Positions 8,675-17,875 are shown, counted from the first letter of the stretch. The stretch: DNA of 64,000 nucleotides from Paracoccus tegillarcae (GCF_002847305.1 NZ_CP025408.1:2873001-2937000); one strand, 5' to 3'. A program made the numbers and translations. Notes: generated by a model not told the origin, from the sequence alone.

Positions 8675-9558
8675 TGGGTGGTGACAGCCGCTTTCTGGGG
8701 ATCGCTTACGTATCCCCATACATCATTGGACTACTCGTCTTTACTGCATTCCCGTTTCTGGCATCGCTTTATTTGTCATTCACGGATTACGATCTGCTCT
8801 CCGCCCCGAAATGGGTCGGTTTGGACAATTACGAACGCCTTTTCACGCGCGACCGCACTTTCGACAAATCGCTTTGGGTGACGTTGCTTTACGTTTTCAT
8901 GACGGTGCCTCTCAAGCTGGCCTTCGCGCTGCTGGTCGCGGTCGTGCTGAACTACAAGCTCAAGGCAATCGGCTTCTTTCGCACGGCCTATTACGTGCCC
9001 TCGATCCTCGGCGGCTCTATCGCGATCGCGGTTCTGTGGCGCTATATCTTTGCCGAGGCGGGGCTGGTGAACATGGCCCTGACCGGGTTGGGCATGGATC
9101 CGATCAACTGGTTCGGTGATCCGCAGAATGCGATGTTCACGCTGGTTCTGCTGCGCTGCTGGCAGTTCGGTTCGGCCATGGTGATCTTTCTGGCCGCCCT
9201 GCAATCGGTGGACAAGTCGCTTTATGAGGCGGCGTCGATCGACGGCGCGAACAAGTGGCATGTGTTTCGCTATATTACCGTGCCGCTGATCACGCCGGTC
9301 ATCTTCTTCAACCTGATCATGCAGACGGTCCAGGCGTTTCAGGAATTCAACGGACCCTACATCATCACCAATGGCGGGCCGCTGAAATCAACCTATCTGC
9401 TGCCGCTTTATATCTACGACAAGGCCTTCAAGAGCTTCGACATGGGTTACGCCAGCGCCATCGCCTGGATCCTGTTCGTCATCATCATGGTGCTGACGGT
9501 GCTCGCGTTCTGGTCTTCGAAAAAGTGGGTCTATTACGCCGGCGACAAGAGGAGCTGA
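8674..9558 (+). CDS. oligosaccharide ABC transporter permease (CUT1, TogM-like)
   Basis: A 294-residue inner-membrane permease of the MalF/UgpA class with about six membrane helices. The EAA loop that contacts the ATPase is visible as EAASIDGANKWHVFRYITVP near residues 188-207. Its ATG overlaps the stop of the GH4 gene (TAATG). It pairs with the permease just downstream to form the channel. By position between galacturonide enzymes it is probably the equivalent of TogM, which imports oligogalacturonides. Confidence 0.94.
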   Translation: MGGDSRFLGIAYVSPYIIGLLVFTAFPFLASLYLSFTDYDLLSAPKWVGLDNYERLFTRDRTFDKSLWVTLLYVFMTVPLKLAFALLVAVVLNYKLKAIGFFRTAYYVPSILGGSIAIAVLWRYIFAEAGLVNMALTGLGMDPINWFGDPQNAMFTLVLLRCWQFGSAMVIFLAALQSVDKSLYEAASIDGANKWHVFRYITVPLITPVIFFNLIMQTVQAFQEFNGPYIITNGGPLKSTYLLPLYIYDKAFKSFDMGYASAIAWILFVIIMVLTVLAFWSSKKWVYYAGDKRS

Positions 9559-9562
9559 GGAT

Positions 9563-10480
9563 ATGGTAGACGTCTCAAACTTACCCGGACCATTCCCCGA
9601 AAGCGACCGCAGGCCGCCGACGGCAATGGAACGCAAGCTCAAGCGTCAGGAACGGCGCAGTGCAATCATCCGCTATGCCGTCCTGACGGTAGTGGGCCTG
9701 ATCATGCTGTATCCGCTGTTCTGGATGATCGGCGCATCGTTCAAGACCAATAGCGAGATCTTTTCCAGCCCCTGGTTCTGGCCGCAAGAGCCGACCGTTC
9801 AGGGCTATATCGATGGCTGGAGAACATCGACGCCCTACACCTTTGGGCATTTCTTTCTGAACTCGCTTTATATCGTGATCCCCAAGATGGTGGGCGTGGC
9901 GATCTCGTCCGTGGTGGTCGCCTACGGCTTTGCCCGGTTCGAGTTTCCGGGCAAGAAGATCCTGTTCGGCATCCTGATCGCGACGCTGCTCTTGCCCGAT
10001 GTGGTCACCCGCATCCCGCAATACCTGCTGTTTCGTGAACTGGGCTGGCTGGATACCTATCTGCCGCTCTTTGTGCCGCAATGGTTCGCGATGGAGGCCT
10101 TTTTCGTCTTCATGCTGATCCAGTTCATGCGCTCGGTTCCGCGCGACATGGAAGAGGCGGCGCGGGTCGATGGGGCCAACACATTACAGGTTTTGTGGTA
10201 TGTGGTGGTGCCGATGATGCGGCCGGCGATCATCTCTGTCTGTCTGTTCGTGTTCATGTGGACGATGAACGACTTCCTTGGCCCGCTGATCTATATCTCG
10301 TCGGTCGAGAACTATCCCATCAGCCTTGCGCTGAAACTGTCCATCGACGCGACCGAGGCATTCGCCTGGAATCAGATCCTGGCAATGACAGTGCTTGCAC
10401 TGACACCGTCGCTGGTCGTGTTCTTCATCGCTCAGAAATACTTCATCGAAGGCATCTCTACTGGGGGGGTCAAAGGATAA
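9563..10480 (+). CDS. oligosaccharide ABC transporter permease (CUT1, TogN-like)
   Basis: A 305-residue permease of the MalG/UgpE class with a roughly 35-residue charged cytosolic N-terminus, six membrane helices and the EAA loop EEAARVDGANTLQVLWYVVVP. It starts four bases after the partner permease, with GAGG upstream, and its TAA overlaps the ATG of the ATPase gene. Together the two permeases form the heterodimeric pore of the importer. Confidence 0.94.
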   Translation: MVDVSNLPGPFPESDRRPPTAMERKLKRQERRSAIIRYAVLTVVGLIMLYPLFWMIGASFKTNSEIFSSPWFWPQEPTVQGYIDGWRTSTPYTFGHFFLNSLYIVIPKMVGVAISSVVVAYGFARFEFPGKKILFGILIATLLLPDVVTRIPQYLLFRELGWLDTYLPLFVPQWFAMEAFFVFMLIQFMRSVPRDMEEAARVDGANTLQVLWYVVVPMMRPAIISVCLFVFMWTMNDFLGPLIYISSVENYPISLALKLSIDATEAFAWNQILAMTVLALTPSLVVFFIAQKYFIEGISTGGVKG

Positions 10481-11613
10481 TGGCTGATCTGCAACTTAAA
10501 TCCGTGGAAAAGGTCTATGGCGGCGGCTTTAAGGCTGTCCATGGCATCGACCTCAAGGTGGAAGACGGCGAATTCATGGTTCTCGTGGGTCCGTCCGGCT
10601 GCGCCAAATCAACCACGCTGCGCATGATCGCGGGGCTTGAGACGATTACCGGCGGCGAAATCAGCATCGGGGATCAGGTCGTGAACGATCTGGTGCCGGG
10701 CAAGCGTGGCATCGCGATGGTGTTTCAGAACTATGCGCTTTACCCGCATATGAAGGTGCGCCGGAACCTGTCCTTCGGCCTCAAGCTGAAGAAGGAGCCG
10801 CAGGACAAGATTGAACGCTCGACCCAAGAGGTCTCGGGGATTCTCGAGATCGAGCAATTGCTGGATCGCCTGCCCAAGCAGCTGTCTGGCGGTCAGGCAC
10901 AGCGCGTCGCCCTGGGCCGTGCGCTGATCAAATCGCCCGAGGTGTTTCTGTTCGACGAACCGCTGTCGAACCTGGACGCCAAGCTGCGCGCCTCCATGCG
11001 CGTCAGGATCACCGATCTGCACAAGCGCCTGCGCGACGAGGGTCGGCCCGCAACCGTGGTCTATGTGACCCATGATCAGGTCGAGGCCATGACCATGGGT
11101 GACCGGATCTGCGTGATGAAGGACGGGCATATCATGCAGGTCGCCGATCCGGTGACGCTGTATGAACGCCCCGCAAATGCCTTTGTCGCCGGGTTCATCG
11201 GCATGCCCGAAATGAACCTTGGCTCGGCGGTACTGACGACTGACGGGGTGCCAACGATCACCATGGCGGGGCAGACCATCACCATCGCGGAAGGCCTGGC
11301 CGAGCGGTTGCAGATGCGCGAGGGGCCGGTGACCTTCGGTATCCGCCCTCAGCATATCGAGCCGGTGCCGCCTGGCACGCCAGACGCGCTGGTCGGCAAG
11401 GTGCACAACCTCGAATTCATGGGTCACGAGGTGAATATTCACGTGACCATCGGCGACACGGATTTCATTTCCGTGGTGCCAACCGAACGCTTTGACCATT
11501 CGCTCAAGCGCGGGGACGAGGTCGCTTTGCGGCCATCCGGCGCACGCGTCCATCTGTTCGACAAGGACAGCGGCGAGAACATCTCGCTGGCCAATCTCGA
11601 CACTCAGAATTGA
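10480..11613 (+). CDS. oligosaccharide ABC transporter ATPase (MalK/UgpC/TogA class)
   Basis: A 377-residue ATPase with an N-terminal nucleotide-binding domain (about 1-240) and a C-terminal OB/TOBE regulatory domain typical of MalK-like subunits. The Walker A loop is GPSGCAKST, with alanine where GCGKST is usual. The Q-loop is FQNYALYPH, the signature LSGGQAQRVALGRAL, the Walker B FLFDEPLSNLD, and the switch histidine lies in VTHDQVEAM. The ATG at 10480 overlaps the permease stop by one base; the longer frame upstream lies inside that permease and is not coding. Confidence 0.94.
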   Translation: MADLQLKSVEKVYGGGFKAVHGIDLKVEDGEFMVLVGPSGCAKSTTLRMIAGLETITGGEISIGDQVVNDLVPGKRGIAMVFQNYALYPHMKVRRNLSFGLKLKKEPQDKIERSTQEVSGILEIEQLLDRLPKQLSGGQAQRVALGRALIKSPEVFLFDEPLSNLDAKLRASMRVRITDLHKRLRDEGRPATVVYVTHDQVEAMTMGDRICVMKDGHIMQVADPVTLYERPANAFVAGFIGMPEMNLGSAVLTTDGVPTITMAGQTITIAEGLAERLQMREGPVTFGIRPQHIEPVPPGTPDALVGKVHNLEFMGHEVNIHVTIGDTDFISVVPTERFDHSLKRGDEVALRPSGARVHLFDKDSGENISLANLDTQN

Positions 11614-11626
11614 TAGGGAGGATATC

Positions 11627-12889
11627 ATGAACTGCATCAAGACCATTCTGGCCGCCGCATTGGCCACCACGGCCATCGGCAGTACCGTCAACGCCGAAGA
11701 ACTGCGCATGAGCTGGTGGGGCGGCGACAGCCGTCACATCGCGACGCAAGAGGCCGTAAAGGTCTGCGGTGACAAATATGGCCACACGATCAGCCCGGAA
11801 TTCACCGGTTGGGACGGCCATTTCCAGAAGGTCGCCACCCAGCTTGCCGGTGGAACCGAGGCCGATATCATGCAGATCAACTGGCCCTGGCTGCCGATCT
11901 TTTCGGAAGAGGGCACCGGCTTTGCCGATCTGAACGACTTTTCCGATACGATCGACCTGTCGCAATGGTCCGAGGACGAGCTTGCCGCGACCACCCGCAA
12001 CGGCCACCTGAACGGGCTGCCAGCATCCGTGTCGGGACGTCTGTTCTTCTTTAACAAGACCACCTGGGACAAGGCCGGGCTGGCACTGCCCACCACGATG
12101 GAAGAGGTCATGGCGGCCGGGCCGATCTTTGCCGAGAAACTGGGGGACAACTACTATCCGCTGGAGGGCATCGGCCTTGATGCCTCGCTGATGATCCAGA
12201 TGATCGTGACCCAGCAGACCGGCAAATCCTTCATCAACCCCGAAACCAACGAGGTTCAGTGGACGGCCGAGGAACTGCAGGCCGGCATCGACATGTATCA
12301 GAAGATGGTCGATGAGCACGTTGTGAAATCATGGCCCGATATGGCGGCAGCGGGCAATGTGCCACTGTTTGAAAACGCCGACTGGTCCAATGGCATGATC
12401 GGCGGCAGCTATCAGTGGGATACGACCTATTCCAAGATCAATGATCCTCTGACAGAGGGTCAGGAACTGGTGGCCGTGGGCCTGCTGCGCGTCGATGGCG
12501 CACAGAATGACGGCGTCTATCGCAAGCCCTCGATGGTCTTTTCGATCTCGTCTCATTCGGACAAGCAACAGGCCGCAGCAGAGGTGCTGAACTGCCTGCT
12601 GAACGAGCCTGAGGGCATCACCGCGATGGGTTCGGAACGCGGTGTTCCGTCGTCGAACGCCGCTGCCTCGCAGCTGCTTGAGACCGGCGGGATCGAGCAG
12701 ATCCAGGTCGATGCGCAGGACATGGTGATGGCCGCCGAAGCCCCCGCGATCAGCCCCTTCAACGAGGATCCGGATGTCCGCGCGGGCATCGAGGATACGC
12801 TGGAACTCTTCGCTTATGGCGAGCTCGACAGCGCAGAGGCATCCGAGGAAATCCTCATGCTCGTCAACGAGGCGATGGAAGACAAGTAA
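11627..12889 (+). CDS. oligosaccharide ABC transporter substrate-binding protein (TogB-like)
   Basis: A 420-residue extracellular solute-binding protein family 1 member. Residues 1-23 are a signal peptide ending near NAEE, so it acts in the periplasm. The mature start LRMSWWGGDSRH and the GWDGHFQKVATQLAGGTEADIMQINWPW region are like oligogalacturonide-binding proteins. The ATG follows a strong GGGAGGA site. It is the last gene of the importer set and is followed by a GC-rich hairpin. The ligand is inferred from the pectin context. Confidence 0.93.
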   Translation: MNCIKTILAAALATTAIGSTVNAEELRMSWWGGDSRHIATQEAVKVCGDKYGHTISPEFTGWDGHFQKVATQLAGGTEADIMQINWPWLPIFSEEGTGFADLNDFSDTIDLSQWSEDELAATTRNGHLNGLPASVSGRLFFFNKTTWDKAGLALPTTMEEVMAAGPIFAEKLGDNYYPLEGIGLDASLMIQMIVTQQTGKSFINPETNEVQWTAEELQAGIDMYQKMVDEHVVKSWPDMAAAGNVPLFENADWSNGMIGGSYQWDTTYSKINDPLTEGQELVAVGLLRVDGAQNDGVYRKPSMVFSISSHSDKQQAAAEVLNCLLNEPEGITAMGSERGVPSSNAAASQLLETGGIEQIQVDAQDMVMAAEAPAISPFNEDPDVRAGIEDTLELFAYGELDSAEASEEILMLVNEAMEDK

Positions 12890-12896
12890 GACGACA

Positions 12897-12923
12897 GGCG
12901 GCGCCGGGCAAACCGGCGCCGCC
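12897..12923 (+). terminator. GC-rich intercistronic hairpin after the binding-protein gene
   Basis: An 11-base perfect inverted repeat (GGCGGCGCCGG / CCGGCGCCGCC) around the loop GCAAA begins eight bases after the stop. No clear T-run follows, so it is more likely a partial terminator or 3'-end stabiliser that keeps binding-protein mRNA abundant relative to the downstream hydrolase genes. Confidence 0.7.
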
Positions 12924-12946
12924 CCCTGACCTGCAAGGAAAAACCG

Positions 12947-14458
12947 ATGCCCGAATTACGCGCCATCGCCGTGACCGCGCGGACTGCGGTTGTCATGGTC
13001 GATGCCGAAACCTGCCGCTATCACCTGCCCGCAGCTCTGGATTGGGTGCTGAATGACGGGGCGCAGCGCGGCCAGACCTTTGTCGTTCCACTGTTTCTGG
13101 AGGGGCTGGCACCCGATACCGAACACCGGCTGGATGTGGCGGGCGATCTGCTGACGTTTCGCACCGCGCCCTGTGCCGGGCTGGTCGATGCGGCGGATCA
13201 CGGGGTGTCGGTCGATGCTGACGACAATGCGCAAGCCTTTGCCGCAGCCATCGCGGCAGTGCCCAGGGGCGGCACGCTGAGCGTTGCGGCCGGGCTTTAC
13301 GTCAGCGGCCCGATCTTTCTGAAATCCGACATGACATTCTATCTGCCCGAAGGCGTCCAGATCGCCGCCCCGGGCTCGCGCGAGGGCTGGCCGATCTTGC
13401 CCGAGCGTGACGGTGAGGGCCGCGTCATCGGCACCTGGGAGGGGCTGCCGGCGGCGTGCTTTGCCGCGCCCGTCACCGCCATCGGTTGCGACCGCCTGAC
13501 CCTGACCGGGCGCGGGATCATCGACGGCGGCGGCGATCGCGGCGACTGGTGGGATTGGCCCAAGGAACGGCGGCAGGGGGCATATCGCCCGCGTACGCTG
13601 TTTATGGCCCATTGCCGGGATCTGGTGATGTCGGGTGTGACCGTCCGCAACTCGCCCTCATGGACGGTGCATCCTTTTCATTGCCATGGCCTGATGGCCG
13701 CAGCGTTACGGATCGAAAACCCTGCCGATAGCCCCAATACCGACGGCTTCGACCCCGAAAGCTGCACCGATCTGCAATTGCGAGGATTGTCGATCAGCGT
13801 GGGCGACGACTGCATCGCCGTCAAATCCGGCAAGCGCGGCACCGGCGCCGACCGCCGGGTCGATCACATCGCGCCGACCCGGCATATGACCATCGCCAAT
13901 TGCCTGATGCAGGACGGACATGGCGCGGTCGTCATGGGCTCTGAAATGAGCGGCGATATCACTGATGTCGACATTAACCGCTGCGAATTCAAAGGCACGG
14001 ACCGCGGTTTGCGCATCAAGACCCGCCGGGGCAGGGGCGGGCAGGTCGCCCGTATCACCATGCGCGATGTGACCATGCAGGGCGTGGGCACCGCCTTGGC
14101 GGCCAATGCCTTTTACTATTGCGATGCCGATGGCCGCTCGGACGCGGTGCAGTCGCGCGATCCGGCCCCGGTAGATGAGACCACGCCGCAGATCGCCGAT
14201 ATCACCATAGAGAACCTTACCCTCACAGACGTGCGTCATGCCGTCGCCGCCTTTCTGGGCCTGCCCGAGGCCCCGCTGACCGGGATCCGGCTGTCGGATA
14301 TCCGCGTCAGCTATGACGACGACGCCCAGGCAGGCGATACGCTGATGGCCAGCTATCTGCCGCGCGTCCGGCATGGCGGCATCCTGCATCGCTTTGCTGA
14401 GCTGGAGACCGACGCTGCACTGCGCCCGCTGCTGGAGGACCTGAACGATGCTGGCTGA
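12947..14458 (+). CDS. glycoside hydrolase family 28, probable exo-polygalacturonase, cytosolic
   Basis: A 503-residue GH28 beta-helix enzyme that hydrolyses alpha-1,4 galacturonosyl links. All four family signatures are present: NTDG at 264-267, GDDC at 286-289 (two catalytic aspartates plus the one in NTDG), GHG at 324-326, and RIK at 356-358. An N-terminal segment of about 80 residues precedes the helix. There is no signal peptide, so it probably works on imported oligogalacturonides. The ATG is preceded by AAGGA. Its end overlaps the GH105 gene by 11 bases. Exo versus endo action is inferred from its cytosolic position. Confidence 0.93.
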   Translation: MPELRAIAVTARTAVVMVDAETCRYHLPAALDWVLNDGAQRGQTFVVPLFLEGLAPDTEHRLDVAGDLLTFRTAPCAGLVDAADHGVSVDADDNAQAFAAAIAAVPRGGTLSVAAGLYVSGPIFLKSDMTFYLPEGVQIAAPGSREGWPILPERDGEGRVIGTWEGLPAACFAAPVTAIGCDRLTLTGRGIIDGGGDRGDWWDWPKERRQGAYRPRTLFMAHCRDLVMSGVTVRNSPSWTVHPFHCHGLMAAALRIENPADSPNTDGFDPESCTDLQLRGLSISVGDDCIAVKSGKRGTGADRRVDHIAPTRHMTIANCLMQDGHGAVVMGSEMSGDITDVDINRCEFKGTDRGLRIKTRRGRGGQVARITMRDVTMQGVGTALAANAFYYCDADGRSDAVQSRDPAPVDETTPQIADITIENLTLTDVRHAVAAFLGLPEAPLTGIRLSDIRVSYDDDAQAGDTLMASYLPRVRHGGILHRFAELETDAALRPLLEDLNDAG

Positions 14459-15503
14459 TTATATTGATGACTACGTGACGCGCTATCAGCCCTACAAGGG
14501 CGGCAACTGGTGCTATGAGGATGGCTGCATCTATCGCGGCCTTGAATTGCTGCATATCGAAACCGGCGATCCGCGCTGGCTGGATCACCTGCACCGTCTG
14601 GCCGATGCGCAGATCGGCGACGATGGCAGTTTGGCTGGCTATAACCTCAGCGATTACAACATCGACAATGTGCTGCCGGGGCGCGCGCTGCTGTATCTGC
14701 AGCAGCAGACAGGCGAGCCGCGCTACATGACAGCCGCCGATCTGTTGGCCCGCCAGTTGCAGACCCATCCGCGCACCCAGTCGGGCGTCTACTGGCACAA
14801 GTTGCGCTATCCGTGGCAGATCTGGCTGGACGGCATCTATATGGGCCAGCCCTTCCGCATTGCCCATGCCCAGGCAAAGGGTCAGCCCGAAGATGTGGCC
14901 GATTCACTGCGCCAGATCGACATCGCCTTGAAGGCTTTGTTGGATGCCGAGGCTGGTCTCTACCGGCATGCCTTTGACGAGGCGCGCGAACAGCCTTGGG
15001 CCGACAAGAAAACCGGCCAGTCGCCCGCCTTCTGGGCGCGCGCGATCGGTTGGCTGGCCATGGCGCTGGTCGATGTGGCGGATCTGGTCGGTGATGATTT
15101 CGCGCCCTTGAAGGGCCGGACCGTCGATCTGCTGAACCGCCTGCAGGCGCTGCGCCAGCCAGATGGGCTGTGGCTGCAGGTGATCGACAGGCCCGATCTG
15201 ACGGGCAACTATCAAGAGATGTCGACCTCGGCCATGTTCGCCTATGCACTGCTGCGCGGGGCGCGGCTGGGGCTGGTGGACCAGCCGTCGGGTCTGGCCG
15301 AAACCCTGTTCGCACAAGCCGTCAAACCGAAATCTGGCGGCGGGCACGAAATGGTCGAGATCTGCGAAGTCGCCGGGCTTGGCATGTTCGAAAACCGCTA
15401 TCGCGATGGCAGCGCCGAATACTACCTGACCGAACGCCGCGTCGCCGACGATGCCAAGGGCGTCGGCCCGCTGATGATGGCGGCGGCGCTGGCGGGGGTC
15501 TGA
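14448..15503 (+). CDS. glycoside hydrolase family 105, unsaturated galacturonyl/rhamnogalacturonyl hydrolase
   Basis: A 351-residue alpha/alpha-barrel hydrolase that removes the unsaturated uronic acid left by lyases at the non-reducing end. Family landmarks are YLQQQTGEPRY, the catalytic aspartate D128 in WLDGIYMGQPF (equivalent to the known Asp of YteR), and WARAIGWLAMAL. No export signal is seen, consistent with action on imported oligomers. The start lies inside the GH28 gene and the stop overlaps the CE8 start (TGATG). Its product is the substrate of the KdgF-KduI-KduD route upstream. Confidence 0.94.
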   Translation: MLADYIDDYVTRYQPYKGGNWCYEDGCIYRGLELLHIETGDPRWLDHLHRLADAQIGDDGSLAGYNLSDYNIDNVLPGRALLYLQQQTGEPRYMTAADLLARQLQTHPRTQSGVYWHKLRYPWQIWLDGIYMGQPFRIAHAQAKGQPEDVADSLRQIDIALKALLDAEAGLYRHAFDEAREQPWADKKTGQSPAFWARAIGWLAMALVDVADLVGDDFAPLKGRTVDLLNRLQALRQPDGLWLQVIDRPDLTGNYQEMSTSAMFAYALLRGARLGLVDQPSGLAETLFAQAVKPKSGGGHEMVEICEVAGLGMFENRYRDGSAEYYLTERRVADDAKGVGPLMMAAALAGV

Positions 15504-16810
15504 TGCGGCCCCAGCTTACCGAGGAACAGGCCGCGCGCTACAGCCGCGATGAGGTGCTGCGCTACACCGGCGCCGCCGGGAATGATGTGACCGACCCGTG
15601 GTTGCCCGCGCCGCTGGTCGCGACCGCGATCCTGCTGGATTTCACCGTCGGGCAGGGCGGCAGCCATGCCACGGTTCAGCAGGCGGTGAATGCGGCGCTG
15701 GTTCAGGGCCGGGGCGGTCGCGTGGCAATCGGGATCATGCCGGGTGTGCATGAGGGGCTGGTTTACGTGCCGCCCGCGCCCTTCGCGCTGACCCTGATCG
15801 GGTTGGGGCGGCGTGCCGATGATGTGATGTTACTGAGCAATATAGACGCCGAGATGCCGGGCCCCGAATACAGGCGACGATTCCAGGCACAGTTTGCGGA
15901 TGCACCGGCGCAGGTTGCCAGCATCTTTCGCCGCATCGCCGCGACGGACAGGATCACGACGGCCAACGCCTCGGTGGTCCGCGTCGAGAATAACGACTTT
16001 CAACTGCTCAACCTCACCATTCGCAACAGCTACGGCGCAGATCGGGTGCAGCCGGACTCGACCGAAACGAATGCAGCAGGCCAGTTTCGCAAGGGGCAGC
16101 ATCAGGCCGTGGCACTGCTGATCGCCGGGGCGGACCGTGTGCAGGTGCAGGACGTCGCGCTGCGCAGTTTTCAGGACACGCTTTACCTGCAATCGCCCGC
16201 CAGGGGCCGGACGGTGCGGACCTGCCTGACCGGCTGCGATATCGAGGGCGATGTCGATTTCATCTTTGGCCAATCAACCGCCTGGTTCGAGCGCTGCCAG
16301 ATCCGATCTCTGGGGACGCGTGCACCGCAGGCATGGGCCACTGCACCCAGCACCGATATTTGCACGCGCCATGGTTTTGTTTTCAACGATTGCGACTTTA
16401 CGCATGACGGATCGCCTGCGGCACTGGCAGGCAGGTTCAGCCTTGGCCGGCAATGGTTCGAAGGCGTGCGCGCCACGCCTTACGGGCAGCCAACCGTGCC
16501 CGGCTATCGCTGCGATCTTGGGGCGGTGTCTGGCTATGATCCGCCCTCGGGCACGATCAGCCGCGCCACGCTGCAATCGGTGGGCAAATGCGTGATCCTG
16601 CGGTCACGGATCGGTGCGCATATCAACCGCGCGGCACCTTGGGACGATTGGAACGGGAACAGCTGGAACCCGCGCTATCGCCCTGCGCAATACCGCGCGT
16701 CGGACATGCTGGATGCCTTGTCAGGCTGGCTGCGGGGGCAGGATATCACCTTTGAGGACGTCGATCCGGCGATGGTCTTTCTGGGCGAATATGACAATCA
16801 GAACAGCTAG
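15503..16810 (+). CDS. pectin methylesterase, carbohydrate esterase family 8
   Basis: A 435-residue beta-helix esterase that removes methyl groups from galacturonate residues. Visible CE8 motifs are the GVHEGLVYV strand, SFQDTLYLQ with D225, the GDVDFIFGQ block with D252, and LGRQWF with the conserved arginine. An approximately 50-residue N-terminal extension precedes the helix. No signal peptide is found, which is unusual because many described bacterial pectinesterases are exported or lipoproteins. The ATG overlaps the GH105 stop; the longer frame from 15170 lies inside GH105. It is the last gene of the pectin cluster, 18 bases before the convergent lacI end. Confidence 0.92.
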   Translation: MRPQLTEEQAARYSRDEVLRYTGAAGNDVTDPWLPAPLVATAILLDFTVGQGGSHATVQQAVNAALVQGRGGRVAIGIMPGVHEGLVYVPPAPFALTLIGLGRRADDVMLLSNIDAEMPGPEYRRRFQAQFADAPAQVASIFRRIAATDRITTANASVVRVENNDFQLLNLTIRNSYGADRVQPDSTETNAAGQFRKGQHQAVALLIAGADRVQVQDVALRSFQDTLYLQSPARGRTVRTCLTGCDIEGDVDFIFGQSTAWFERCQIRSLGTRAPQAWATAPSTDICTRHGFVFNDCDFTHDGSPAALAGRFSLGRQWFEGVRATPYGQPTVPGYRCDLGAVSGYDPPSGTISRATLQSVGKCVILRSRIGAHINRAAPWDDWNGNSWNPRYRPAQYRASDMLDALSGWLRGQDITFEDVDPAMVFLGEYDNQNS

Positions 16811-16828
16811 GTAAGGCAGTTCTGCGGA

Positions 16829-17854
16829 TTAAATCAATTCAGGGCTGACACGGATCAGGCTGGCGTCAGAGATGCCGGCATCCAACTGACCGAAGGCCTC
16901 GCTGATGATCAGGTCGGCGCGCTGGCGGATCATGCGCAGCGGAAAGCGCGACAATGTCGCGAAGGGATCATAGTCATAACACCCAAGCCGCGCGCCGCAG
17001 ATCTGCGCCTCGGGCAGGCGCGACAGATAGCGCATCACCCCTTCGAAACAGCCGATCGAGTTCACGAACACGCCCGCCGGCAACCGGCCCAATTCGTCAT
17101 GCAGGTCCGCCAACGCCTGTTCGGCCTTTGTGTCTTCATATCCGCAGGCAATGATCTGATCCTCGCTGAAGAATGCCTCGGCAGCCTGCGTCCGCTGCCG
17201 GAAACCCTGAATGCGTTCGGCCGAGGCGGGCAGGTGCATTTCGCCACCCAGAAAATACAGCCAGGAACCCGGATCGCTGATCACGGGCTGGGGCATTTCG
17301 TTCAGCAAGGTGTCAGTCAGCAGGGACGCACCATGGGTGTTGTCGGTCACGACAGAGGGTGCCTCGGCGCAGGGGTGGTCCACGAAAACATGCGGGACAT
17401 TGGCGGCGCGGCAGGCGCGTGCCAGCGCCAGCGGTTCGGTCGCGCCCGCGATCACCACCAGATCGACCGAATAGGCGATCAGGCTTTCAACCGCGCTTAG
17501 CTGTGCCTCGGCGTCGCGGCCCGCATGAACGGTGGCGGGACACAGCCCGCGTGCATGGGCCTCGCGCGCGAATTGCTGGCTCAGTTCGGCAAAAAAGCGG
17601 TTCTCGTGATCGGGTAGCACCATGCCGGCAAGCCCGGATTCCGCCTTGCGCAGCCCGCGCGCCTGACGATTTGCGGTATAGCCCTCTTGCCCGGCGATCT
17701 TGCGAATCCGGTCGACGGTTTCCTTTTTCAACCGCCGCTGCTTCCACTTGCCGGTCAGTGCCGCAGAGACAGCCGAGGGCGATGTCCCCGCCTTTTGCGC
17801 GATGTCGTAGATCGTGCTTTTCTGCCTTGGCTTCTTTGGATCGCGTTCTTGCAA
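16829..17854 (-). CDS. LacI-family transcriptional regulator
   Basis: A 341-residue regulator. The N-terminal helix-turn-helix is STIYDIAQKAGTSPSAVSAAL (residues 13-33), followed by a hinge helix and a periplasmic-binding-protein-like sensor domain. The start appears to be TTG at 17854 with GAGAAAG upstream; no ATG fits before the HTH. It is divergent from the ABC sugar operon and convergent with the pectin cluster. The intervening palindrome at 17906 suggests that it represses the divergent operon and itself until a sugar binds. Inducer unknown. Confidence 0.93.
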   Translation of the reverse strand: MQERDPKKPRQKSTIYDIAQKAGTSPSAVSAALTGKWKQRRLKKETVDRIRKIAGQEGYTANRQARGLRKAESGLAGMVLPDHENRFFAELSQQFAREAHARGLCPATVHAGRDAEAQLSAVESLIAYSVDLVVIAGATEPLALARACRAANVPHVFVDHPCAEAPSVVTDNTHGASLLTDTLLNEMPQPVISDPGSWLYFLGGEMHLPASAERIQGFRQRTQAAEAFFSEDQIIACGYEDTKAEQALADLHDELGRLPAGVFVNSIGCFEGVMRYLSRLPEAQICGARLGCYDYDPFATLSRFPLRMIRQRADLIISEAFGQLDAGISDASLIRVSPELI

Positions 17855-17875
17855 TGAACTTTCTCAACACTCTGC

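Noticed and set aside
10081..10479. N-terminal extension of the oligosaccharide ATPase
   Set aside because: The extra frame lies wholly inside the second permease gene; homology begins at the ATG at 10480.
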